DNA of 64,000 nt from NCBI GenBank assembly GCA_029582165.1, contig CM055886.1:23374669-23438668 (forward strand), read 5' to 3'. The notes beneath the pieces are model-generated. The model was not told the DNA's origin, did not search any database, and worked only from the letters and a program-made list of their open reading frames with translations. This document shows positions 21,860-34,400 of this stretch, piece after piece. The position numbers and the translations under genes are program-made. This stretch comes from Portulaca oleracea (Eukaryota; Streptophyta; Magnoliopsida; Caryophyllales; Portulacaceae). Within the stretch, counting starts at the first letter, position 1. Each line of letters starts with the position of its first letter.

Positions 21860-24800
21860 TCAAGTAGTATGGTTGTTGGGTTTTGTGAGGAGATGTTTTA
21901 GGACAAAATCTATCTTTTGGGCCATATGGTGTTCAAGAAACCTGTGTTTGACCCTCTCATAACCTTTCTTTCCCATTGTGAGTCTCCTCTCGACATGTGT
22001 TGCTAGTTTCTCCATGTTCCTTGCTAGTGGAGTTATCCCATCTTTGCCTACTGGATGCAATAACCCTGTTGTCTCGTTCATAACTATCTCCATCGTCCCC
22101 CCTGCTGCAGTTCCCTGAACACCAAATTAGTATGATATTACCATAATCAAACTATCCAAATGAGTTGATTATCAAAAACTGAGTTCGGTGAAGAAAATCC
22201 CAATAAACTATTAATTAAAATGGTACAATAAAGGTGACATTCAATGGAAAAGTGGCAATCTAAACACTTTACTAGTTTTTAGTATTCAAGTGAAAGAAAC
22301 TGAATCTAAGACTTATTGGTTACTACTCATACCCAATTGCATACACAAACTACCATTTTCTTTGTAGCAACAACAACAACAACAACACAGATAAAACATA
22401 ATTTAGCACTGTCTGGGGGATGCAGATGTAGCCAGTCTTCCCTCATGAACTAACCTTAATGAGGAGGTCAATTCATGCTGACACAAAAAAGGACTTTCGA
22501 AACAACCGATATGAAACCCAGTTTGGACAAAAAAGAAGCGCAACTTGTTTTTTTTTATGCGCAACAGGTAGTACAATTCGTATACACTAGCAAGACGTAG
22601 GTACATACCAGTACAGGGAGCTGAAACGCCATAGCTTCAATGGTTATCCTGCCAAAACATTCTCCACGTCCCTATAACCACCATCATAGCTTAGAAATAG
22701 ACCATTTTTTTTTAGCGTGAATGCACCACATGCTCCATTCGCAAAAGGGAATGCAAAAAAATGATAGAGAATAGAAAACTAGCTTTGAAAGTGTATGGAC
22801 AGATAAAATAAGCCTCTATTAAGCATAACCAACATAGGAATATTTCTGTTAGTTTTAGGAAAGATTCATATATGTTGCAAAACAACACTAGGTATGAAAC
22901 GTATAGGTATGTAATTATCTGGTATACATACCTGTGAGTTTTGGATGAGAACATCAATTGCGGCAAGATATGGGGCTACAGTTAGAGTCTTATTAATGAA
23001 ATGAACACGATCTTGAATTCCTTTTCCTGAAGCAAAATTACGAAGTTCTGCCTCAATGGCAGTATGTTTGGTAAAGTCACTACCAACAATCACTGCATGT
23101 ATCGCAGGCACTTGCAGTTTCTTTTGTCTAATGATGTGGTGTAGACTCTCGTGGAAAGAACGTAGAAATAGATCTTGACCTTTCCCTCGAGAAACACCTA
23201 CAAGAATAAAATTGGAACCATGACTTTGATGATAATGCATTTGTATGTATGTGTACCATATCCTATGCCTAATTCATAATGTCACTTGCCTATAAAGAAT
23301 AACAAATAACAGGAGTTTTCTCATTTGCACACTAAACAGTAAAAACTCATTTTCTTAGATGAAAATTACATCTTGCTCAAAAGAAGTTCATTTTGAAACT
23401 TTTCGCTCTTAATTTTACAAGTCCTTTATGATATTCTCAATGATATGTAACAAAGGATCTTAAAAGCCAAAAGCTACTAAAATTAAGTGTCCGACAACTT
23501 CTCCTTAAAAATTTTTCCTATAAAAATTTAACAATTGAATGTTGTCTTATTCTTGTTATCCTTCACATGCACTCTATACAAGATTTTTACATCAATTTAA
23601 GAAAAGAAGGATGCAACACACACATGGATATGGGAAATATTCCAAGGAAAGGAACCATTATATCCCAAAGGTAGAACCATTATCAAGGATTAAACATTTG
23701 ATAAGATGTTAGGACATACTATTGATGACACCAAAGAGCAAATCCTCATTTCCTGCTCCTAAAGTTTCTCGGACATGCTTACGAAGAACTCTTTTGGCAA
23801 CACTGTTTTCAGCTATGTCCATAAGCTCTTTGCTATTTCCAAGGTGCACAGCAAATGTTTCTGGCATTTTTATTCTACAAGAGTAACAATTTACAATGAT
23901 AAGATTTAACATAAAATAAAATTGAAAAAGAACATTTTCTAGATCCAACTAAATAAAGTAGGAAAGAAGAGGCAAATAAGAACTTGTGTTCGACATATTC
24001 AAATTCCCAATCATGTATTTGCATACTTTTCCAATCTAATCATAAACAAGAATATCTCGACATAATAAACAATTTGAAATCCATATTACAAGCTACCGAT
24101 CCCTTATTGCCAAGATTATCCCCTCTTAGGCCTTAACTATAACCCAAATAGATATGATAGAAATATGAACCACAAAAAATGCCTAAGGTGCAAGCACATA
24201 GTAGTAAAGGAACTCTAACATACCCTAAACGTATTTTAGTTCTGTTCATCCAATATTCTGCTGTGATGTGAGAATCAATCATTGCACCTCTAACGAAAGG
24301 TAAATGTTTCACGTAGTCCAACTTGAAATAATGCCCTCGCATTTCATGAATCCACCACAAGATCTTCGGAAGAACACTAGGAAGATTATCCTTTGGCACA
24401 AGATCAAGCCATTTCCCAGCAACTGCAGTGTTTAAAATAATAAGATCCCCTTTAAGTGCTATGTTGATCGCCTTTTGATCCTTTGTAGAAATAACCTGGT
24501 ATTACTAAAATCCATCATTTGAAGGAGAAGGGATCCTAAAATGGTAGGAATCAAATACAACATATTACAACCATGTCAAATCAGTATTTACTACTTAATA
24601 ATAAAAAACTATATTTTTTCCTCCTTATCTTTTTTTTGGGGTGGAGGGGGGAAGGGGGGATGGATTGTTGAACGATGCCTTACCTGAACCCCATTGTCTA
24701 ACATCTTATTCTCCAGACTATAAGCAATGTTATCTCCTTCTGTTGATTTTGGATAAGTGACCCATACAACTTCAGCACCAACACCTCTTAATAGAAATGC

Positions 24801-26742
24801 CAACTCCATCAACAAAAGAGGTCCACCTGAAATGCAATATGATCAAGTTGAAGCATTAAATCCTATCCAAATAGCAAGAATCAAAAGTTCAGAACCAATG
24901 CTCATAGCTCTGGTAGAAGGATGAGGGACTATAGGAGCGAATTCAAGTACTGATTTGGGCAAATTTGATTGTCAGTGGATTTGGCTTCAAGTGGGTTAGA
25001 GGACACACAAGGTCAAGCTAATATATGATTTTTTTTTTCTAGAATAGTTAGCTTCAGGAGCTAAATTTTATAGCTAGTAGGTAAAGAAATTTCTAGGCCT
25101 TTGACTACAAAAACAGAAGATCTGGCAACAAGTTAAGTTGCAAATGACATCAAACTCTTTTAAATAACTAATTTGTAGCAGCCTGTCAAGTAACTTACCA
25201 AGCATTTAATTTAGAAAGGAATAAATTCCTCACTGATTTAGACAACTTGACTATTACAAAATATAATTTTACACCTTGCTAGTAACCACTCCATTACAAT
25301 GTGACAAACACATTCAAAATGGTACACCTAATAATCTAGAATACCTAAACTTGATAAACATGTACTTCACAAAATGAACAAGGAATTTTCTTTGTTCACC
25401 AAAGTTTATATGACTAATGAGTTACGTTGGATGAATGAAAGCAAGATATTTATTAGAAATAATTGAAATGTAAAAGTGATTTAAAAATTAGCTAAATTAA
25501 CAAGCTAGTAGTTTCTCGAAGTTTATAGATACACATAGTCATTCAAGTCTAAATGCAAAATTACTAAATCTTGCCTGAATTCTCACCTCTTCACCAAAAG
25601 TAACTCATCTCAACATTTCACTCTAAAATTAGGAGGGTCAAACTCACTAGTAGTTTTGGATTTTTCACTACACTCTAGAAATTCTTATTTACTTTGCTTT
25701 TGATCAAATCACCACTATTCGAAATGAAGGATCTTGAACATGTAGTATCTAGTTATCAGTTCTCTCTTCCATGTATAACTACAATCATCATACACATTCA
25801 AGACATTGGGTGACTAGAACACTCCATAGCCATAAATGTACTTTATGGAAACTACCTTGAGCAAGTTATAGATATGGCAACATAGACTTTAAACACACCA
25901 TATCCAACACAATGAATTGTGGTGAATGAACCATAAGCTGAAGAAGATACAATTATTTCACTGTCATTTTCATGAATACCATTTCCTTCTAAGTGTATAT
26001 GAAATTACAAATAAGTTTAATCTCACTCATTGCTCATTCCTTACATTAGAAATTATAACATCTTGGATAAGTATGTGCACAACTCTCATTTACATAATCA
26101 CAGGTCCATTAAATCTAAATCTTTTTAACCAATAATCAACTTAACTAATCATAAACAAAACTAAAATTTATAGCAAATTTATTTTTAGAAGCATCATCCC
26201 ATTCAAACCACCTCATAAGATTTAAGGTAGTCAAGACTATTGCAATCATATAAATTTCAACCATCCATATTTTGAAAGATTCAAGCTCTCCTTAGTCTAT
26301 GAAATATATATCCAAATGAAAGATTAAAAAAAAAAGCTTGGAAAGAAAAGAGCTAGACGGTACCGGAAAGAGAGAGCTCGTGGGAAACCAATAATACCAA
26401 CTTGGACTTCATAAAATTGAGGGGGTTGGAGGATCCTGAAGAAGAAGAAGAAGAAGGAGAAGAAGAAGAAGAAGAAGAAGAAGAAGAAGAAGAAGAAGAT
26501 GATGATGATGATGATGATGTTCCAGAGATGAAATTGGAATCTTTGTTGTCGTAATACAGATTAAGGAGACGATCACCGCATAAATAATAGGTTGTGGCTC
26601 GCATAAGGAGGACAACAATGATGGATATGGAGAAGAATGCCATGATCATGAGCACCCATTTGTTTTTCTTATGCGAATTCAAGTTGAATGAGGATGTTTG
26701 TGCAGTGGAATATGAATATGAATATGAATGTGTCTTCGTCAT
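21860..26742 (-). CDS. GT4-like glycosyltransferase, type II membrane protein, 7 exons
   Basis: Exons on -: 26742-26364, 24826-24684, 24495-24224, 23874-23720, 23197-22932, 22671-22609, 22114-21860; all donors are GT and the phases join exactly to 510 codons plus TGA. Residues 1-28 are cytosolic, 29-47 form a single signal-anchor helix, then a stem with 20 Ser, Pro, 6 Ser (about 76-102), then a two-domain GT-B catalytic region (GPLLLMELAFLLRGVGAEVV; WWIHEMRGHYF; VSRGKGQDLFLRSFHE; VHFINKT). The last domain has the E-x7-E motif ECFGRITIE (E409/E417) followed by GTAAGGT, typical of retaining GT4 enzymes. It probably acts in the Golgi lumen; donor and acceptor are unknown. I recognise it as the plant UDP-glycosyltransferase-superfamily group with one to two members per genome. 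The stop codon lies in the flanking repeat of a transposon. Confidence 0.9.
26438..26519 (-). repeat. Coding trinucleotide repeat (polyserine)
   Basis: (GAA)n interrupted by GGA and followed by (GAT)n on +; read on - it gives consecutive TCA and TCT/TTC-phase serine codons in exon 1 of the glycosyltransferase. Other frames give polyleucine and polyhistidine shadows. Confidence 0.95.
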
Positions 26743-27071
26743 CTTCGAACAATGGTCTTACTCCAGATATGTATGTGCATTTCCTTTGTAATTTGACTGG
26801 AATGTAGTTGATCCAGGGATCAGAGATAAGACTAAAACATTTCTAGGGTTTTCTTCACCAATGATAGAATCGCATAGTTGTTATTGGGACATGAATCATA
26901 AATTCAGAAGAACAATACAGACATATCCATTTTCCTTTTCCCTCACTATTGCCAAAATCATTCAATAAGTTTTATTTGAGAAAAAAAAAAATATTTCTGT
27001 CACATTTTATTTTAAAATCCCTCTTGTTAGGATGTTAACATTAATTAAAAATTCAACTTTTTACATGACTT

Positions 27072-27148
<77 letters not shown>

Positions 27149-27525
27149 ATTTAGTTTAGTTTAGTTTAGTTTAGCTAATTATCGCCTTGGCATGATGATT
27201 GAGGAAGAATGTTATCAACTTTTTTTTTATTCTTTTTTAAATTACATATAATTAATTTCACACATATATTAAATATTAAAAAAGAAACAAATTCAATAAT
27301 TATTTAACCAACTTTCACATTCCCTATTCGGTTATTCCCTTTACCTCTTTCTCAGTCTTCTTTATTTATTTCCATGTTTCAATTGCTGAAAAAAGTCAGT
27401 ATGTCGTCCATGGTTAACCAATCAATATTGGAGAAATAAGGTCTACCATCTCAACTACTTTCACTCCAAATATTGTTCTTATGTGTCAAGCAACTTCAAA
27501 CTTAGCAACTGACGTTACACCCATA
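26743..27525. other. Upstream region of the glycosyltransferase gene
   Basis: No coding sequence. Contains a (TTA)n microsatellite of about 24 units (27075-27147) followed by five TTTAG units (27149-27174). Further upstream lies the hAT insertion at 27526. A TATA box is not clear. Confidence 0.5.
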
Positions 27526-27665
27526 CAGGGGCGAAGCTATTAAGGGTCAAGGGTGGTCAATTGACCCCCCAGCTTTTTTGAGAAAAAAAAATCAGTTTTG
27601 AACTAATTTATTGTTAAAAATATTATATATACTATGTTGTGGTAATAATATGCATCAGTGTCCAA

Positions 27666-27730
27666 GTAGCTGGATGGTTTTGTTGATAGCAGTAGGGCGC
27701 GCCTCTCCCCTTGAGGTCGTGGGTTCGAAT
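27666..27730 (+). promoter_or_regulatory. tRNA-like A/B-box module within the hAT element
   Basis: TAGCTGGATGG (A-box-like, 27666-27676) and TGGGTTCGAAT (B-box-like, 27720-27730) at roughly tRNA spacing. The same position in the larger hAT copy (about 2347-2425) has TAGCTGGCTGG and GCAAGTTTAATCCC. It could be a captured SINE/tRNA head; polymerase III use is inference. Confidence 0.5.
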
Positions 27731-28168
27731 TTGCTGGATTGCGATCGAGCATGTTATTTTTGTGTGATGTCGCGCTACTGCACTCTGAGTCACAGTGTTC
27801 GACGCCTTAAATCCCAATTTTAGAAATTGTCATGTAACCCTAATTATTAATACATCTTCGACACTACTAGTTTGTCTTTGGTGCAAATAGTTATTTCATA
27901 AGTTATTATGTTTAATTTACTAATTTTAGTTAAATTTGTTTTGAACAATTAATAAATTTTGTTATAAAATAGCGATCATTGAATAGATCGGATAGAGTCC
28001 TTGGTTTTATTTTGTTCAAATATTCATAATTCAAACTATGTAGTTTATTTGTTTGATTTATTGATGACAAATTAAAATATTCTTGTGAGATGGTGATTCA
28101 TATTATTTATTATTGATTCTAATAATTAAATTTGCATACAATTAATAAATTGAGTATTTTGTGCAATT

Positions 28169-28531
28169 TTGATGCACTTTCTTGATCTTGATATTTTAAT
28201 AAATAATGTGCATGATGATAAGAGATTATCTGATATGACAAGTATTGGTGATTTTTGCAAGAGTTTGGTTGATACTAAAAAACACTTGAGCTTTCCTCAC
28301 CTATATCGACTTATGACTTTAGCATTGGTTTTAACGGTTTTTACAACAAGCGTTGAAAGTGTCTTCTCTACAATGAAATTCATAAAGACTGCACTGCACA
28401 ATAAAATATCAGATGATTTTTTATGTGACAGTGTTGTCACTTATTTTAAAGATGATCTTTTTGATAAAGTGACCAATGACGAAATCATGCTTTACTATCA
28501 AGATATGACTACTCGTCGAGGACAACTTTAA
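28169..28531 (+). pseudogene. C-terminal fragment of hAT transposase (dimerisation domain)
   Basis: A 120-codon frame with FTTSVESVFSTMKFIKTAL, HNKISDDFLCDSVVTYF and a C-terminal tail closely matching the end of the 3115-5564 transposase. It lacks the zinc-finger and catalytic regions, so it cannot transpose itself. An intact dimerisation domain alone could be translated, but no evidence shows this. Confidence 0.85.
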
Positions 28532-28684
28532 ATTTAAGGTATGTATTTTTATTTTCGAAACTATGTCATTAAACTTTATGTTATTTGAGTGTGTTAATTT
28601 TTCAGAATTTATTCCAATATAATTTGTGTTTTTTATTAAATTTTATTTTGACACCCCTGTCTTTGAATCCTGGCTTCGCCACTG

Positions 28685-29864
28685 CACCCATATCGACTTC
28701 TGCCTTCCTCAATTGCAAAATAAATCAAGTTTGATTAACCCGTTATCTTTTTCCTTGGATCAATCTCTATGAACTGGAAAACCTTTTTGTTCAATATAAT
28801 TTTTGTATGATGTATACACTTCTTCACTAGAAAGATAATTTGACCATTCAAAGATTGTTATTTCGTGTGGGACTATGTTCAAATCAACATTCATGATTAC
28901 TATTTGGAAGTGCTTGGGGGAAGGAGATATTAGAAATAAGTTCCAGACTTCATATGTATTATGAACTAGTTTGTGCCCTTGCATTCACACAGATGTCTAA
29001 CTTTAAAGCGTGACTTAAAAAAAAAACTAAAAATATTATACTTGTTATTGAAAAGTTTCAAAATTTAGTAATAATGTTGGGAACTATCTTAGAACAAAGT
29101 TTAATAATAACTTAAAGTATAGTAAAATTAAATATGCAATATCCAAACACTAAACATAGATGTCAAAAGTTTGCACGTTGCATACACATGTATCTTACAT
29201 TAAACTATATTAGTTTCGTTCAAGGAGAGTGGAGAAATTATATCTGTGGAACTTAAGTAACATTGTAAATGGAAAATTAAAGTTAAAAATGTTATATAAC
29301 TTGATCCGTTTTATATTAACTATATATTAACTATCCCAACTAAATAACCAAAAGGGATTTTTGAATTTTTTATTTTGTTGAATATCTTATATTTTGATTT
29401 TTTTACTTTGTAAAAAATAAAAATAAAGCTACTAAAACTAAAATACAAAAGAAACCCAAATAAAGAGAATAAGAAAAAAAATATGAATGGATAAATCAAA
29501 AAATTTTAAAAAAGAATAAATTATATAAGAAAAAATACTTAATGTAAGGTTTTTTTTTTTGTTTTATTTAATATTTTAGTAATTATAATTTCACACTGGT
29601 ATCTTATCTTAAATTATATTAGTTTCATATAAGGAGTGTGGAGAAATTATATAAGTGGATCTTAAGGAACATTATAAGCGGAAAATGAAAGTAATAAATG
29701 TTATATAGCTTCAATCAATTTTATAGTAATTATTTATGGTTCCAAGTAAATAATCAATTGGGAAAGAAGAAATTAACTTAATTAACATTTTACTTCAATA
29801 ACTATAGTTTCGTTTTATGAGAAATACTCCACTAAAATTAATGATATCTATAATTATCGATAAA

Positions 29865-29904
<40 letters not shown>

Positions 29905-31490
29905 TTGTGCCTGTGCACTCACCCGTATGTCTAGCTTTCCAGGCTATGTAGTCGATAAATTGTGGTTTTTGTCTGTTGTATTCTATTTTGTAGTCCTTAT
30001 TTTGCAGTTTCTCGACTGATGACGATGTTTGGATGGTTTCCTAAGGTCAGTGTGAGACTTGTTCTGATCATTGTACTCTTTTCCAATTACATTTCAGTTG
30101 AATAAAATCTGGCTAAAAGGCCTCTACTTATCAACAAAAAAAAAGTGCAATTAAAAAAAACTAAAAATATTGTACTTGTTATTGAAAAGTTTACAAAATG
30201 TATTAATAAACGCATTATTTGGTGTTTGTGATTAATTTTGAAAATTAATTACCGAACCCTATTGTTACTAAATTAGCTGTCAAGCATAAAAACCTTTATA
30301 ATTGTCGAGTTTAAGAAAATTACAATTTTTCATAGATATAGTGTCTTTTGGAACACTTAATTTGAGAAATTAAGTAACTTGTATGTAAAGGTATTCCCTA
30401 AAGCCTAGATTTGTTTAGGAAATTATGATAAACTTTGGAACTTTGTTATATTTTGTTAATTATGCAAACTGTTTAGGAAATTTTCTTGAAACTGTTTAGT
30501 CTTTGTTTCATTTTCTATGCTAAATTGCAATAATGTGCCTTCATAATTTGTTATTAAAGCATGTGTTATATTTGATACAATTATTGTAATATCGCTTGTT
30601 TGCATGTGGTTCTAGTATGACCATAGATATTCAATTTTACCAGCCTACGTGCTGGGTTCGGTGAAGTACGACCTGCGTGCCATCGTTGAATTATTTAAAA
30701 TTTAAGTTTCAATTAAGTTTTTTTTTTAATTCGTGCAAAGCCTATTTTTAAGAGGGTCCACTTTGTAAGTTCTTGTAACTAGAGACATTAAGTTACGTGG
30801 GAGCCCAATAGCAATGGAGATATTGATCCGAGTGGGAGCCATGTCCAAGGAAGTTGCAAATCCAAGAAGGAGTTCTTGAAGACTGTCGAGCCTTAGTTAA
30901 AATAGTTTGATTAAGTCAAGGAGGCCATACTAGGGGTTTTATTTATTTCTGTTTTAATTCATTATAGCTTGCTGTTTTATTATGTTTTTTATGCTTTTCA
31001 AAAGAGTTCACCTAGAATTGCTTGTTTAGGTTAATAAAACTTACTCTCAAAATTGGATTGTTGCTCGACCTACCAAACACCACTTACATGGAAAAAGTCT
31101 AGCCAAAGCGAATTATTTTGCCTATCACTAATAAGTAGGGTGACAATTAGGTCAATTCAAATTAGCTATCAGAATAGTTTTGGGCTAAGAGCAAAAAAAG
31201 AAATATTATATTCGATACAAATTTTTTGGTGAGAGTCATTTGAACGATCGATCATGAGATGATCAACCAAAAGCAACATGAGCTCGAGTTGTGTTGGGAA
31301 AAAGTCCAATTGAGCCCATATGTCTTGTAGGTCTTGATTAAAATTGAAACACTTAGTGAGAGTTAATAGAGTGTTTTAATTTTGAAGTTAAATAGTTTAA
31401 TATCTACTCTGATGAATAATAACTAAAATGAACCAATTTGTCTCGTGGAATCAATCATGCCTTTTCACTCAAACATCCACCATTAATCAA
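28685..31490. repeat. Intergenic stretch with diverged direct repeats and a LINE 3' tail
   Basis: Three repeat relationships are visible. 29188-29330 and 29595-29740 share TATATTAGTTTCRT-YAAGGAG-GTGGAGAAATTATAT. 28968-29000 resembles 29904-29935 (TTTGTGCC/TTGTGCCTG...TGTCTARCTTT). ACTAAAAATATT-TACTTGTTATTGAAAAGTTT recurs at about 29020-29060 and 30160-30192. An (AT)n run spans 29867-29901. No convincing gene; a 75-codon frame at 28984-28760 on - (FEWSNYLSSEEVYTSYKNYI) vaguely recalls FAR1-type N-termini but is too weak to call. Confidence 0.5.
29939..30144 (+). mobile_element. 5'-truncated LINE 3' end
   Basis: About 200 bp of T-rich sequence with TGTACTCTTTTCCAATTACA and GAATAAAATCTGGC near the end, finishing in a poly(A) run (AACAAAAAAAAA). 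It splits one copy of the local direct repeat (TCTAGCTTT | GTGCAATTAAAAAAAACTAAA; compare 28996-29025). Confidence 0.55.
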
Positions 31491-31499
31491 ATATTGTTT

Positions 31500-34400
31500 T
31501 CTCCTTGAGAAGGAGAACAACAATTGCACCAATTTTCTTAATTGGTATCACCATTGCAGGATTAATAAAAGGAACATGTCTTTGATATAATATTGAGCTA
31601 GACATCAATATTAAGAGGTCACTCGAGCCAAATGGATACAAGTAATGTCATAGTATTCATGCGAATTTAATATCAAAATGTTTGAAGATTAGAGGAAGGA
31701 TTTTTATATTCCCAACTCAAGGCCAAGGAACTAGTTGCAATTGATATATATGAAACTAATAACCAGATAGTCTCGCTTAACTCGATAAGAGCCAATTGAT
31801 GGCGCTCATGTTCTAAAATAATATGACTATTTTAAAACATGAAAAATATCAGATCCCCCTTTAGCCAAAATGTTGGCAACGAGAGATAGTCTTGTAGTAA
31901 AAGGGAAAAATAAGATTTAGGAAATCTATCAAAGACAAGAAGTAAAAGGAAAGGTAAGGACAAACAGTTGTACATACCCAAACGATGATAACTACCGGTT
32001 AACAACCATATCATATATGCTTTTATTGTAAAGGAATATGATACTGAAAGTGGGAATGCCTTAAATATAAGGAAGACTTGAGAAGTAGAAATATGATGTC
32101 ATTTCTAGGTCAGTGCGTATATGTTACACATTACCCTTATTAAACCCACTTTAGGTATTGATACCAGCTGTAAAACTCGCATTTATGAAAATGTGCAGCA
32201 TCTACAGCAAAGTAGATGTGTTTGAAAGGATGAAAGTCAGCCTACAAACAAGAATATGTAAATAGTTGTAGCTCCTCATGTAGAGTTGGTTATTTATCCG
32301 CTTCCTTAAGACTTATAACATAACTTTATAGGTGATTACATGTTCTCATTATAAGTAGAATTTGATTTCAAGCTCTCAATTTGGGAGATGGGACCTCGAA
32401 TAAACACATCTAACACATCAAAACCAAAAGTTTTAAAAGGACGAACTCATGTTTAAACATGACCTTGGAACTATTTATAAGTCATGTAAATCAGAGCGCA
32501 TTCAGAAGCATCAAAGTGACACACTTTTGAATAATTGGACTTTGAAACATATGATGTCTGCAAAGTATGACTGTATCTTTTACAAGAAAAGGTGAACGTG
32601 ACAACAAACGTTCATATATATGGATGTATATTATATAGATCACTGAGTTACAAGTACTAAGGGTGAATTACTTCAAATATTCAAAGATGAACAAAATAAT
32701 ACATGGTGATTTATGTCTATGGGATGCATCTGGAGCTTGAATGTTTAAATAGTTTAAAGATTTCTAGAATGAAGTAGTCTTTGCAAGACAACGAGAGCAT
32801 CTAGATAAGATCCAATGGGTGGTGCTAATAGTTGAGCCAAGAGTTTGAACAAATGACTTAAATGAAACATATCTTTGGCACTGTAAGCTTAGTCATATTA
32901 ATTAGAAATGAATTCAGAAGCTACAGAGTGCATGACTTATGGAAAACCTCAACTTCGAAAAGTTCGATGTTTGTGAAGCATGCCTAATGGGTAAGATGAC
33001 TACATCACCTCTTACTGGAATTGGTGGACAAGCTAGTGACTACTTAGGATGCATACATACTGATGTATGTGGGCCTATGAGCACTAGTGCTAGAGGAAGG
33101 TTTATCGTACTATTTCATCACTTTCAGTGACGATTTTAGTTGATATAGGTATGTCTACTTAATGCGTCACAAGTCCAAATCTTTTCAAATGTTCAAAGAT
33201 TTTCAAAGTGAAGTACAAAACCAACTTGGCAAGACAATCTCAACCCTTCAATTAGATTGAGGAGCGAGTACTTGAGCCAAGATTTCACTAACCATCCCAG
33301 AGATTGTTGAATTGTTTCACAACTCTTTCCTCCAGGAACACCACAACACAATGACTTTTCTGAAAGGAGGAATCACACCTTATTAGATATGGTGCGGTCG
33401 ATGATGGCTGAGTTAGCATTGTAGGTTACCTTTTGGGGACACACACTATTATCACAGCTCTAAGTACTTAACAAGAATTGTCTAAAGAACTAGAGAAGAC
33501 ACCATATTTAATATGAAGAGGATCCTTAACTATTTTCTGAAAGAAAGGGGTATCACTTCTACAAACTGTTATAGAAAAAAAGTGTTTGTATCTCAAAATA
33601 CTTTCTTCTTAGAGAGTATGTTAGCCTCTAAGAGAAAGAGTATGAGGGATATTGAACTTACCAAAGTTCAAGAGACACAAACACTATAATCATCACCTCA
33701 CACTCCACAACCTTATCCCAATTTAAATTTTCCTATTAGTTAGGAAATTAGGAACGAGGTTAAGGAAGTAAAAGTTCCTCAAAATGTTGAGGAGGAGGTG
33801 CCATTGACCCTAATCCAAGCCAGGTCAAGTAAACAACTCCGCCAGCCACAGAGATATCGATCTCCTATGGATAAGCGTGAGATGTTACTTTTAGAAAGTA
33901 ATAACTCTACCTACTACAAAGAAGCATTAGTAAGTCATGATTCCATGAAATCCAAGATGGACTCCATGTATGAAACCAAGTTTAGAACTTGATTGACTTG
34001 CTTGAAGGTGTAAACCGTCAGGCATTAGAGGGTCTTTAAGCTAAAACACAGGTTCAATAAGATACTCCTAGCCATAGTTTCATAGTATGACTATGAGATT
34101 TTGTAGGTTCCAAGACTGCCTTCAAAATTAGATTTGAAAAGAGGATGTGTACTTGACAGAACCAAAACATTTTGGTGGGAATCCTTGTAAGCTTCAAGAG
34201 AGCATCTGTAATCTTAAGGGAGCTTCTAGGAGTTGGAATCATCGATCACTTTTGACTAGGGTATCAAAAGGTTTGAAATACTCAGAGGTGCTAAAATAAT
34301 ATGGTGTTTACAAGGAGTTCAGTGGGAGCAATGTGTTCCTGATACTATATGTGATTGGCATACAGGCTATTAAGAAGAAGATTCTTATGTTGCAATCTAA

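Larger units (their letters stand above)
27526..28684 (+). mobile_element. hAT deletion derivative, 1159 bp, with 8-bp target duplication
   Basis: Left end CAGGGGCGAAGC, right end (reverse complement) CAGTGGCGAAGC. Flanked by CACCCATA at 27518-27525 and 28685-28692, the 8-bp duplication expected of hAT. It keeps only the last ~120 codons of the transposase (28169-28531). Near the left end is a tRNA-like module (27666-27730). Confidence 0.95.

Noticed and set aside
26409..26618. Polyhistidine/polyleucine frame
   Set aside because: Alternative frame of the triplet repeat within the glycosyltransferase exon.
27149..27174. TTTAG repeats as an interstitial telomere
   Set aside because: The plant telomere unit is TTTAGGG; these are TTTAG pentamers next to a (TTA)n tract.
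28760..28984. FAR1-like transcription factor fragment on -
   Set aside because: Only a loose similarity over about 25 residues; not enough to call.
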